From: Humulus lupulus
Taxonomy: Eukaryota > Streptophyta > Magnoliopsida > Rosales > Cannabaceae
DNA: 64,000 bases
Direction of reading: 5' to 3'
NCBI RefSeq assembly: GCF_963169125.1
Contig: NC_084798.1
Location: forward strand, 201,743,481-201,807,480
Below the pieces are notes generated by a model, which was not told where the DNA came from, did no database searches, and worked only from the letters and a program-made list of their open reading frames with translations. Shown here one piece after another: positions 37,232 to 47,355 of the stretch; the first letter of the stretch is position 1, and each line of letters begins with the position of its first letter. The translations under genes and the position numbers were made by a program.

Positions 37232-38170
37232 CTACGGAGCAGTGCTTGGCTTGTTCCTACACTTACGTGCCATATGACCTGGCTTGTTACAAACGTAACA
37301 AAGGAATTGTCCAGAGTCATTCTGTTTGGGTGGAGGCTGCTGCCTTCCATGTTGGTTCCTGTTATGGTTCCAATTCTGATTGTTGTTTCGAGGATTGTGC
37401 TGGTTGTTGCGGTTGGAATTTGAATTCGAGTTACGGTTCTGATTCTTAAAGGTTTTGCCATTTGGCTTCAGAACCGCAGGTGTGGGCTTCTTAGGGATGC
37501 TGTTAGAGACAACAAGCACCTCTTCTTTCTGGTCTTGTTTCCTTGCTTCCTCCTCGATACGAAGGCGGGTGATCAAACTTTCTAAGGAAAATTCCTTAGT
37601 CTTATGCCTGAGAACATTTTTAAAAACCTTCCAGGAAGGAGGTAATTTGTCAATTAAAACAGCAACTTGAAACTGTTCATCAAGGGCCATACCTTCTGAG
37701 ATAATCTCATGAGCAATTTTCTGAATTTCGTGAGATTGGGCCTCCACAGATTTATCATCAACCATCTGATACTTCAGGTAGCGACTAACAACGTATTTTT
37801 TAGTCCCCGCCTCCTCTGTATCATATTTCTTTTGTAGCGCCTCCCAAATCTCCTTTGCTGACTTGTCTGAGTTATAATAGTCATAAAGATCATCAGATAA
37901 ACCGTTAAGAATAAAATTCTTACATAGGAAATCGTTTTCCACCCAGGAGTCCAAGTCCTTCTGTTGCTTCTCACGTTCAGTCTGATTGTCCTTGTCGGTC
38001 GAGGCTTCAGGGACAACCGGCTTCAGAGCAGTGAGCACAAACGCCACCTTCTTCATGGTCAGATAAAAAAGCATCTTCTGTTTCCAACGCTTAAAGTGCA
38101 AACCCTCAAAGCGAAATGGCTTGTTAATATCAACAGAGGTAGAACCAGAAAAATCATCGGTCGCAGCCAT
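37232..38170 (-). CDS. Copia gag protein
   Basis: Met at 38170 (MAATDDFSGSTSVDINKPFR) chosen because upstream residues run into LTR-adjacent sequence. About 312 codons, intact. It has the UBN2/gag core (FRFEGLHFKRWKQKM, WEALQKKYDTEEAG) and an Asn/Arg-rich basic linker, then one CCHC knuckle CYVCNKPGHMARKC near the end. It ends in TAG at 37232, directly followed in the same frame by pol (ANLTEEAF). Related elements generally read through a sense codon there, so this stop is probably a mutation, though translational readthrough is conceivable. Confidence 0.9.
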   Translation of the reverse strand: MAATDDFSGSTSVDINKPFRFEGLHFKRWKQKMLFYLTMKKVAFVLTALKPVVPEASTDKDNQTEREKQQKDLDSWVENDFLCKNFILNGLSDDLYDYYNSDKSAKEIWEALQKKYDTEEAGTKKYVVSRYLKYQMVDDKSVEAQSHEIQKIAHEIISEGMALDEQFQVAVLIDKLPPSWKVFKNVLRHKTKEFSLESLITRLRIEEEARKQDQKEEVLVVSNSIPKKPTPAVLKPNGKTFKNQNRNSNSNSNRNNQHNPRNNNQNWNHNRNQHGRQQPPPKQNDSGQFLCYVCNKPGHMARKCRNKPSTAP

Positions 38171-38193
38171 AACAGAACAGAACGTCTTAAAAT

Positions 38194-38461
38194 TGATATT
38201 CCACAATTGAAAAATAAAATGGAACGAATTTACCGATCAATATTTTTGGCTGAGTCGCGGACAAAGTCGCTCTCTTTAAGACGTTTCGCGGCTCTACCCT
38301 AAGTGTGCACGGCAGTCTATCAACCACGCCGTCCCCAGGATAAAACATCCTCTGTACGATCCCTCCCTGCACCGAGAGGATCGTTCTTGTACACCCTTTA
38401 TAAAATTGCTCTGAGAAATTTCGTAGAACCAGAAAAAGAATTCTATGTATATTTCAAAAAA
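38194..38461 (-). repeat. Truncated 5' LTR of copia element 2
   Basis: Matches 32965-33232 of the 3' LTR and then stops abruptly at about 38461, where unrelated AT-rich sequence begins. The promoter part of the LTR is gone. Confidence 0.85.
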
Positions 38462-39290
38462 TAGGATAACCTTACAAAAGAAAGTGAATAAGATAAAAAA
38501 AAATAGGTATAAACAAAACAGTAAATAATGAATTTATAGATTGTTCTTACTCCTCAATAGCTCAATAGCTCAATAGCTATTAGAAAAAGTGAAAAAGACA
38601 AAAACTAAATTAATAGAAAATAAGTAGAGGAAAGAATGATAAATGAATGACTCACTAACAATTGTATTGAATAAAAACGAAAAAAAAAAGAAGAATAACT
38701 GATGATGGTTGAGCAGGTTATTCACAATTGTATATATAGTATATATATATAAAAATTGTGTATGTAATAAAATATAGGTTTAACAATTTTTTATTTTTTC
38801 TGTTATGAAATCATTATTGGTTTAACGTTTTTTTATTCTACTTTAATATAGATACTTCAAATATTTAACTAAATGTACTTTTAAAACCATTTAAAAAATA
38901 TTAGATATTTAATAATTATATTAAAATAAATTCAAATATTATAAAATATTACTATTATAATAATATTTAATACATAATCCTAAATTTTTTTTATCATTTA
39001 TATATATATATTTTTTAAAAAAACAAGTTACTTTTTTTTATTATTACTATATTTAACTTATGTAAATACATATTCATATAATTAATAATAACAAAAATTA
39101 TAAATACATTATATATATATATAGATGCCACGTGTTTGTAAGAAGGTGTGTGATTATGTAATAACTACACAATAAAGTAGAATAACTTATTCATTTTTAT
39201 ATATTAGTATAATTTTTATAAAAAAAAATGGATTCATTCTAGTCCTCACATGTTTTAGTTATGGTAATATTGCAAACTAACCCTCGGGGT
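38462..39290. other. AT-rich intergenic sequence, nothing recognised
   Basis: Long A/T runs, (TA)n at about 38735-38752 and 39110-39122, and a repeated ctcaatag word at 38555-38575. No ORF, TIR or LTR that I can support. Confidence 0.5.
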
Positions 39291-39734
39291 CCTTCGCAAA
39301 ATGACTTTTTTTATAGTGCAATTTGCACTTTGGCCTAGTTTCAATAGTTTTTAGCAAAATTGCCCCTAATAACTATTATCTTCTTCCTCTTACCAATCCA
39401 CAGCCACCCACTATCATCCCCCGCTGCCACCACCACCGGCGACTACTGCCCTAACCGCCAGCGAACACTGCTCATCACCGGCTGCCGCCATTTCTTCACA
39501 AATCCAGCCACCACTCATTCAAAATGTTGGTTTATAAAGCTTTTTTATATATAAAATATGAGAATTTTTATATTGTTTTTGTAGATTTAAAATGCAAAAT
39601 GATTGTTTTAGTATATTGAAAGTATAAGTAAGGATTATGTTTATTTTAGGAGTTTTATGGAGGTTAAAACTTGAAAATCTGAAAAAATTAATGATGGTTT
39701 CGGCTATTTTCGAGATAGAGAAATCTAGAATTTT

Positions 39735-39931
39735 TTGACAGCATGTCTAATTTTTTGACAAGAAGTCTAAAATTTTAAACCAATTGTCTAAATTTCAGAC
39801 CAGTAGTCGTATTTTTTTGACCACCTGTCTAAATTTTAGACCATCTGTCAAATTTAGACAAGTAGTCTAATTTTTAGATAGATCGTCATATATTTTCAAC
39901 CACCTGTCGAATTTTTAGACGGGTTGTCGAA
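39735..39931. repeat. Minisatellite block 1 (20-21 bp units)
   Basis: Degenerate units of form gtctaaattttagacca..., about nine copies. The array continues on the other side of the solo LTR at 41888-41925. Each unit contains an imperfect palindrome gtcNaaattt..agac. Confidence 0.75.
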
Positions 39932-41882
39932 TGATAACTCTACAAAATAGAGTTATTTTACCACTTCTTATGTGCTAATTGTTGCTTAATTCTTGAGTTT
40001 TTAATTGATTTATTAAGTTTTTAAGTAATTTTGAATTTAGTAGTCTTATCATGATTTTATATACTTTTGTGTGTTTTTATAAGTATTTTGTTGTAAAATG
40101 TTGTAGTTAATTATTTGAATTATTATTGTTAAGTTAGTGGTAAAAAAATGTTGTATTATTGAACTTAAATGTAAAATATAAATTAATTTATAATTAATAT
40201 TTTCAAAGAATTAAATTGATTTATTTTAGAGTTGAAAATATTTTATTATGATTTAGTTTATGTTTATTTTGTAGGGAAGTTAATGCAATTTTTAGCTTTG
40301 AAAAGTAAGGAAAAAAAGTGGTATTTTTTAAATAAAAACAACCACCAGCTCCAAGGCCCAGGCCCGCCTGGCCCAGCCATTTCCCAGGCCCAGCAGCAGC
40401 TACTCCTTGCCTCGCCAGCTGCCATCCAAGCTGCTTCCCACACCTGACCAACCATGCATCAACTCCAGCTCCTTGCCTCGCCAGCTGTCGCCTCCAAGAA
40501 GCAGCAAGATGAAGAGACCCTCTTCATATGCATCCCTCACGCCTCCTGTTGAAAGTGCCAGCCGTGGCCCAATTAGCCAGCAGGTGCCCAAGCCTTCAGC
40601 CTCCACGCCAAGCCCAGTCCAGCAAGGCCCGAGCCCACATTCCGGCCCAGCCGAACCCACCCTGCCACAGCCACAAAAATACCAAAAAATCAAGTTTTTA
40701 TTCCCAATGTTTTTTTTTTCTTTTCACTCAAACACCAATTCACTCTTCCCTATTTTTCTTACCTAAATAAACATTCCTAATTCATTTTTTTACCCTAGCT
40801 TTTCACTAATCTTTTACCAACCAAACATTTTATCTTTCCAATACTCTTACACTTACTCTATTTATCCTACCACTTCCCAACACAATTAAATTAATCAATT
40901 TATTTATTTTAATTTGATTAATTTAATCTCCATATTTTGCTTATAAATAGAGTCTTGTAAGACCATTTGGGGAGCTCTTCTCCATCTTTTCAACATCTTC
41001 TACACTTCATATTTCACTCTTTTTTTCACTATTTTCTCTCTACCATTTTCATCTTTTGAAGAGCATGTCAAGTATGTTATTTTGTATTTTTTATTTCAAT
41101 CTAGTTATGAGTTTCTAATCTTTTTCAAAGATTATTAAGATGATGATGAAGCAAAATGTAACTAGATAGTATTTTTTGTTGTATGTTGATTTCCCATTTG
41201 TACAACATTGTTTATGGATTTTTCTATCAAAGATATGCATTTTTCATCTAGTGTTGATTGTTAAAGCATATTACATTTAGTTCTTCATTATGCAAAAATA
41301 TGATATTCTTTGATTAAATGTTTTTCATTAAATTGTTCACATCAAATTCTTAGAGCATAAATATCATATTTTGCCTAAACATAATCTCTTTGATTTTTTG
41401 TAGTTTCATTAGGTTGTAACACAACTAATGCTTATAAATTATATCTTATATAAGTGAAGAAAAATCCTACCTTTTTTAAAGTAACTTGTGCTTGAATAGA
41501 AAATGTATTTTGAAAAAAAATATATAGTGTGATTTATTTCAACTATATCTAAACTTGGGAATCAATATACTTACAAATATTATTGAACTTGCATTTTGTG
41601 GATTCTAATATCTTAATAATCTTATTTTACATATCTCATTTGAAAACCATTTTTCTATTTAATCTTAAATCTTTTTATTACTTGTCTTTTATTTTTCTAA
41701 AACAAAATCTCATCAAATATTTGGAACTAGGTTAGAATATTCTTGCTTTGTTTGAAATAGTTTCTTTTGATGTTAGTCAACTCCCATGGGTTCGACCTCG
41801 TACTTACATGAACATTATATTCCAAAACGATTCGTGCACTTGCGAGTTTAAATATTAAAACACCCTCTTTTGGGATTCAACA
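39932..41882 (+). mobile_element. Athila-type solo LTR 2 (uninterrupted)
   Basis: 1951 bp, TGATAACTCTACAAAATAG to TTTTGGGATTCAACA, with the perfect TSD tcgaa (39927-39931, 41883-41887). It is the only unbroken copy of this family here and so the reference for the other two. TATA box ttataaatag at 40941; GC-rich patch at about 40345-40690, in which the ORFs on both strands are artefacts. It is inserted within minisatellite block 1. Confidence 0.9.
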
Positions 41883-42009
41883 TCGAATTATCAGACAGGT
41901 TGTCGAATTTCTAGATTTTCAACTTGATTTTCATTTTTTTATATAACTTTTTAATCAAAGTAATACCAATAATTTATATTTGTTTATTGTATTATTGTTT
42001 TTTTTTCAG

Positions 42010-42396
42010 ATGTCATTAAAAAATATTGTAATATTATGTGATGAAATGTGGAAAAAGAATGAGGACTCGTGGAAATGGATTTCAAATGGCTCACGATCAA
42101 GATGAAGATCAAGTTTGGTACAAACTAACCTAACTTATGAGGAGTTAGTTGAACATATTTATGAAGTTATAGAAATCGATCGCAACCTCTTCGATATAGA
42201 ATTAACTTACAAGATAACGACAATGGTGGAGATTGAACCAATTGCAATAAAAAATAGTAGAGACATTGTTAGTTTCTTTACATGGCAAGAGCGTGATTTG
42301 GTTCCATTATGTGTGGGTTTGATCAAGAAGATGGAAAACATGCTCATTAAGGATAAATTTGTTACTAATATTGATTCTACTACAAATGTTAATTAA
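42010..42396 (+). pseudogene. MULE transposase N-terminal fragment
   Basis: ATG 42010 follows a good splice-acceptor-like tttttttcag. The product begins MSLKNIVILCDEMWKKNEDS and after an in-frame TGA at 42103 continues TNLTYEELVEHIYEVIEIDRN and an IELTYKI segment to the stop at 42394. This resembles the N-terminal domain that precedes the DNA-binding and DDE domains in many plant MULE proteins. Those later domains are missing here. About 128 residues against several hundred in complete MULE transposases. Assignment is from memory of family pattern, moderate certainty. Confidence 0.55.
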
Positions 42397-42808
42397 GATC
42401 CAATTCTACATGATAAAGTGTTGTTCTTATACTATAAACATAATCATCATAATAGTACCTCAATAGATTATCTACCACTCAATCATTGATCATCATAGTA
42501 GTTTGATTGAAATATGTACCACTCAATCTGTAATCATCATAATCTCATAAAGATTAAGTTTTGTTTAACTTTACAAATTTTTAGACAAGTTTTCGAAACT
42601 CACGACTAATTGTAAAAAAAATATAATTAATTAGATCCAATTCTACATGATAAAGTGTTGTTCTTATACTATAAACATAATCATCATAATAGTACCTCAA
42701 TAGATTATCTACCACTCAATCCTTGATCATCATAGTAGTTTGATTGAAATATGTACCACTCAATCTATAATAATCATAATCTCATAAAGATTAAGTTTTG
42801 TTTAACTT
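42396..42808. repeat. Direct duplication of about 176 bp
   Basis: 42396-42571 is repeated at 42633-42808 (offset 237) with few differences (atccaattctacatgataaa...). The spacer between the copies includes a short minisatellite-like piece (tagacaagttttcgaaac). Confidence 0.85.
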
Positions 42809-42854
42809 CATAAAATGTTAATTGAGATATATGTTCTTTTATTATGTTATTGGA

Positions 42855-43226
42855 GCCATTTTAGACATTTCAAACATTTTAGACAACCTGCCGAAATTTG
42901 AGACTAGTTGTCGAAAGTTTTAGATAAGCAGTCAAAATTTTAGACTAGTTGTCGAAATTTTTAGACAAGTAATCGAAATTTCAGACTAGCTGTCGAAATT
43001 TTTAGACAGGCAGTCGAAATTTTAGACTAGCTGTCGAAAGTTTTAGACAGGCCGTCAAAATTTGAGACTAGCTGTTGAAATGTTTAGACAAGCAGTCGAA
43101 ATTCAGACTAGCTGTCGAAAGTTTTAGACAGGCAGTCAAAATTTTAGACTAGCTGTCGAAAGTTTTAGACAGGCCGTCAAAATTTGAGACTAGCTATCAA
43201 GAGTTTTAGACAGGTTGTCGAAATAT
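42855..43226. repeat. Minisatellite block 2 (alternating 20-21 bp units)
   Basis: About 17 units, mostly alternating agactagctgtcgaaa... and agacaggcagtcaaaa..., giving a higher-order period near 41-42 bp. Same unit family as block 1. The units hold near-palindromes gtcgaaatttt(t)agac. Confidence 0.85.
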
Positions 43227-43299
43227 AACACAAAGAGGTCTGAAATAGAAACATCCAACACAAGTAGTCTATAACAGTTTGTGGTATACCAGAACAGTT

Positions 43300-43475
43300 T
43301 TATACATAAACAAAATATCATTCCATTGCCTTTGCTAATAAATATCCAATACAAGTCATACTATAAGAGTTTGATACATAAACAAAATACCATTCCATTG
43401 CCTTTGCTAATAAATATCCAATACAAGTCATACTATAAGAGTTTGATACATGAACAAAATACTATTCCATATTTT
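43300..43475. repeat. 72-bp tandem repeat
   Basis: Units at 43302, 43374 and 43446 (atacataaacaaaata...), 2.4 copies, nearly identical. Since 72 is 24 codons it keeps an ORF open, but nothing suggests the ORF is coding. Confidence 0.85.
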
Positions 43476-43481
43476 CCTTTA

Positions 43482-43775
43482 CTATGGATCCCAATCTCTG
43501 TTGTAGATTTCACATGACATTTTTTTTCCAAAGAAGACAATATTGTCATCGTGAACATAATTCATGTTTAGCCCGCACATGTCAAACTCGATATGCTTGA
43601 TGTCAAATATTCCACAATCTCCGCTGCATAAAGCAATTACAATTATATAACTCGTTCAAAATTAATCGAACCACATACAAATGTTCGGATGAAGTACCTG
43701 GATTGGTCTTGAGGAATGTCACACAACCTTCGACATGCAAATGGCTCAGGAACTTTGTGAAGATGACCCATAAAA
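43482..43775 (-). pseudogene. Ulp1-like cysteine peptidase C-terminus (spliced, captured)
   Basis: The minus-strand exon ending at 43698 reads HKVPEPFACRRLCDIPQDQS and has donor CAG|gtactt; a 74-bp intron (43697-43624) ends atgcag; the next exon (43623-43482) reads GDCGIFDIKHIEF and continues MNYVHDDNIVFFGKKM to a stop. PQDQS-SGDCGIF matches the oxyanion Gln and catalytic Cys region of C48 (Ulp1/SUMO protease) peptidases. The upstream His and Asp parts of the catalytic triad are not visible. Ulp1-like genes are carried by some plant MULEs. It lies opposite in strand to the MULE N-terminal piece. Confidence 0.75.
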
Positions 43776-44469
43776 TACTCTTTAGAGCACTTTCATTAGA
43801 ACACTCTTAGCAGCTGATGTATACAGCTGCATAATAACAATGGTAAATGTTGCTGAAAAACTCTCTTAGAAATATGTAGAATTCCAAATGATAATGTAAA
43901 GAGCCCAAAAGAGGAACCTAAACATCATTAATTAAGCAAAAAGAAGCATGCTGTGATATTTTATCATCAATTTCACAAAAAATTACTACAACACAGCCAA
44001 TCTAATACTATGTTTCTCTCAATCATTTTATCAAACATCTTTCATGCATAAATTAAATATCTCAATGTAAACCACAAGATTCTTAAAAATTAGTAAAACA
44101 AAACATAAATTAAAAAAAAAATACATAAACACACATATATAGAGAGAGTAATAGAAAGACAGGAGGGAGGGAGAAGAGTGAGTGAATGAGAAGATGACTG
44201 TCGGGTAAAACAGAGAACAAAGGAGATGGAGGGATGGGTCGGCTGGGTTGACCGCGATCATACCTGGGACGGTTGGCTGGAGTGCGTTGCCGTGAGTGAT
44301 GGCGTCGTGAGCAGGGGAGACTGGAGGAGATCGGAGGAGAAGCCAAAGTGAAGGAGAAGACCAACCTTTTTTTTACGATTTAGGGATTGGGATTTCTTTT
44401 TTATTTATTTTTTCTGTCAAAGTAATGAAAGGGTAAATGGGTAAAATTATACCCATTCATTTAAAAAAG
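43776..44469. other. MULE right internal region, non-coding
   Basis: Between the Ulp1 fragment and the right terminal repeat. An (AG)-rich stretch (about 44142-44180) gives the two minus-strand ORFs at 44031-44364; I see no domain in them. A purine-rich GGAGGGAG stretch precedes a T-run at 44368. Confidence 0.4.
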
Positions 44470-45041
44470 AGGTCATTTAGCTAACATATTTTGAAAGTAG
44501 GTTATTGTGCAAAATGCACTATAAAATAGGTCTATTTCCACTGATTTCTCTTGTTGTTGTTTTTTGTTAAGGATAAATTTGATCTTAATTTAAGGTGGTT
44601 TTTTTACTACCAAACAAAGCAAATGACGCATTATAGATATAAGAATATAATAATAATTTTGTCATTTAAGTAAATATGAATTATTAAGCGATTGGTTTCC
44701 TCTCCAAGAAACACTGTCTTCCCGATTCTTGTCTTGTCTTGTCTTCTGACATGTGATAACTCTACAAAATAAAGTTATTTTACCACTTTTTATAGGCTAA
44801 TTGTTGCTTAGTTCTTGAGTTTTTAATTAATTTATTAAGTTTTTAAGTAATTTTGAATTTATTGGGTTTATTTTTATTTTCTATATTTTTGTGTGTTTTT
44901 ATAATTATTTTGTTGTAAAAATTTGTAGTTAATTAGTTAAATTATTATTATTTAGTTTGAGGTAAAAAAAATGTTGTATTATTGAACTTAAATGTTAAAT
45001 ATAAATTAAGTTATAATTAATATTTTCAAAGAATTAACTTG

Positions 45042-45090
45042 TTTCAACTTTTCTCCCCTGATTTTAGTTTCAAGAAGAGCTCTATAACGA
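45042..45090 (-). pseudogene. LINE-1 endonuclease N-terminal scrap, inverted
   Basis: Minus strand reads ALLETKIRGEKLKQ, the E-T-K segment near the start of plant LINE endonucleases. It is fused without a break to the gypsy frame above it (PYRM...), giving a chimeric ORF end that belongs to neither protein. Confidence 0.65.
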
Positions 45091-46909
45091 ACCATCCTGT
45101 ATGGTGCTCTAGACACTGGCTCCGTCCCTGGGGCCAGTTCTATAACGAACTCAATCTTTCTGTGTGGTGGCAACCCTGACAAATCCTCTGGAAACACATC
45201 CAGAAACTCACACACAAGTCTAGTATCCTCTGGTCTCACTGGCACGACCTTAGCGGTATCAACCACACTGGCTAAGAATCCAATGCAACCCCCTTGCAAT
45301 AAATCCCTAGCCCTCAATGCAGAAATCATAGGAATACGGGGTCCATGCACAGTACCAAAAAATACAAAAGGATCCTCACCCTCAGGCTCAAAGGTGACCA
45401 TCTTCCTTCTGCAGTCAATGGTTGCCCCATACTTGGCCAACCAATCCATACCCAGTATCATATTGAAGTCGGTCATAACCAACTCTATAAGATCCACTGA
45501 CAACTCTCTGCCCTCCACTATCACTGGCAAAGACCTGACCCACCTCCTGGATACAACCAGCTCCCCAGTGGGTAACAAAGTACCAAACCCCACAACATGA
45601 AAATCACAAGGTCTACACAATCTATCAATAACACTACTAGCAACAAAGGAATGTGTAGCACCTGAGTCAATCAATACATTATAAACAGTTCCTGCACTAA
45701 GAAGCTGACTTGTAACAACTGAGGGGGAAGCCTCAGCTTCTGCCTGAGTCAAAGCAAACACTCGCGCTGGGGCTGAGCTGTCTGCCCTCCTGGGCTCTTC
45801 CTTTCTTGCCTTAGGGCAATCCTTCTTAAGATGACCCACTGCTCCACAAGAGAAGCAGGCCCTTGCCTTACACTCTCCCAAGTGATGCCTCTTGCATCTA
45901 GGACACTCGGGATAGGACTTCCAGGCTTCACTGCCCCCAGGACGACCTATTATAACACGACGAGGTCTCCTGTCAGGACCTGGAACTGGGAAGGTGTCAG
46001 GAACCTTCCTCTTCTGATCACTGGGGCCAACACCCCTACTAGAACCCGTAAATGGAGGACCTGGCCTCCTGAAATCCCTTCTGGCTGCATTCTCATGCCA
46101 GATCTTTACCTCTGCAGTTTCAGCTGTAAGTGCCTTCTCCACCACCTGTGCATAAGTAGTCACTCCTGCCACAGTGGTGATGCGCACATCTCGGGCTAAC
46201 CTAGGCTGTAGCCCCTGTAGGAAACGCTCTCTCCTCGTCCCATCAGTGGGCACCAGCTCCTTGGCAAACTTAGCCAAACGGTCAAACCTTAAGGCATACT
46301 CGGTCACTGATAAGTTCCCCTGAAGTAGCCTCATAAATTCATCAGCCTTCGCCGCTCTAATGGCGTCATTGTAGTACTTTTCATTAAACAAGGTCTGAAA
46401 TTCCTCCCAGCTCAGGAGATTAACATCCTTGGTCTGACCAACCACTTCCCACCAAATCCGGGCATCTTCCCGAAACATATAGGCAGCGCAGGCCACCCTC
46501 TCATTACCAACTACCCTCATAAAGTCAAGCATAGTGGTAAGCATGCTCTTCCATTGCTCAGCTTTGGTGGGATCAGCACTGCCTTCAAACACAGGAGGTT
46601 GCTGTTTCCTGAACCGCTCATAAAGAGGTTCCAATCTGTTTTCAACCCCAGGCAGTGGCCCAATAACTGGCACCGACACAGAAGGTGCCTCTGCAACACT
46701 GGCTACCACTGGCACTTGCTGCTGTCTTAGGAGACGAAGCTCCTCTCCCTGTTTCAACACTATAGCCTGCAAATCATTAAACAACTGCTGCCAGTTTGCA
46801 GGTGCTGGCTGTGGAGCCTGAGATTGGTCATTCACTTAACCCTGACTGCTGTCATTATTCTGACCCTGACCATTCTGGCCAGCTGAGGTGCCTGTCTGTT
46901 CTGGATTCA
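45091..46909 (-). pseudogene. Tekay-type gag-protease, truncated before RT
   Basis: Likely start is Met at 46909 (MNPEQTGTSAGQNGQ), but an in-frame TAA near 46836 cuts it; the long frame follows. Gag core: FEGSADPTKAEQWK, ARIWWEVV, LSWEEFQTLFNEKYY. Two Cys motifs CPRCKRHHLGEC and CFSCGAVGHLKKDC. Protease LIDSGATHSFVA with ILGMDWLAKYGA. Then the pre-RT linker CEFLDVFPEDLSGLPP and the first RT residues. About 590 codons remain of a polyprotein normally near 1500. The nonsense codon plus deletion make it dead. Confidence 0.9.
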
Positions 46910-47335
46910 TTCTGTCACTGATACCTTACTGAAACAATAATCAATACGGCCAGTCAGGTAGTAATAACTAAACCTCTTGCCGCCTTACGGTCCAAGAACA
47001 ACAGAAAATTACCACGTTCCACAGTCATTCAATATTCACAATCAGATACATGTTCATGGCATTCAACACTCAGCATGTATCACATAATAACTCATAAACA
47101 ACCATACTAATAAGCAGGTGCCAGCAATCTCAGTACTAATCAGTACACATTTGCTGAAGATATAGTATTTCAGGGCACAGGCTCAACATATTATCTCATG
47201 CACACAGGTAAAGCATATATATCCCATTTACACAATTATACATGTAACCACATAAATAGTTACCAAACCGTGAGTCGAGCTTGTCTTCGGTGATGTGTGT
47301 ACATACCCAGCCAGTCTACAGGAACCCTAACCTTG

Positions 47336-47353
47336 GCATTGCTCTGATACCAA
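47336..47353 (-). other. Primer-binding site (tRNA-Met) of Tekay element
   Basis: Minus strand ttggtatcagagcaatgc, two bases downstream of the 5' LTR; full match to the TGGTATCAGAGC core complementary to initiator tRNA-Met. Confidence 0.9.
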
Positions 47354-47355
47354 GT

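Larger units (their letters stand above)
32965..38461 (-). mobile_element. Ty1/copia element 2, 5' LTR truncated
   Basis: Minus-strand order: remnant 5' LTR (38461-38194), gag, pol, purine tract, full 3' LTR (33723-32965). The shared LTR portion shows about eight differences in 268 bp, so this element is older than copia element 1. gag and pol are separated by one in-frame TAG, and a small deletion shifts frame inside RT. Only about 23 bp separate the 5' LTR from the gag Met and no standard PBS is visible there. Confidence 0.9.
39290..44545. mobile_element. Old MULE-like (Mutator) element with captured Ulp1
   Basis: The left end region (about 39296-39370: gcaaaatgac...atagtgcaatttgcac) matches in inverted orientation the right end (about 44470-44540: gtgcaaaatgcactat...). 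The degenerate terminal inverted repeats are about 70-80 bp. Inside lie a MULE N-terminal coding piece (plus), a Ulp1 peptidase C-terminus (minus), two minisatellite blocks, a 237-bp-spaced duplication and a 72-bp tandem. A solo LTR is inserted at 39932-41882. I found no clear 9-bp TSD and no MURA DDE core, so the call rests on ends plus contents. It resembles KI-MULE (Kaonashi) architecture (inferred). Confidence 0.55.

Noticed and set aside
40345..40770. Overlapping ORFs on both strands (Pro/Ser-rich and Gly/Trp-rich)
   Set aside because: They lie in the GC-rich patch of a solo LTR; the other two LTR copies do not conserve the frames. Same for 13101-13510 and 53103-53567.
42855..43226. CRISPR-like regular array
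   Set aside because: Units are 20-21 bp and contiguous with no unique spacers, and everything around is plant transposon sequence; this is a minisatellite.
43281..43517. 78-codon ORF with a repeated 24-residue block
   Set aside because: Comes from a 72-bp tandem, overlaps the Ulp1 stop region in antisense and has no known domain.
43482..43775. Functional host SUMO protease gene
   Set aside because: Only the C-terminal exons are present, without the catalytic His/Asp region, and the setting is a transposon.
45006..45090. C-terminus of the gag-protease ORF as an extended gypsy protein
   Set aside because: After PYRM the frame is LINE endonuclease scrap and then LTR sequence; a chimera, not a natural end.
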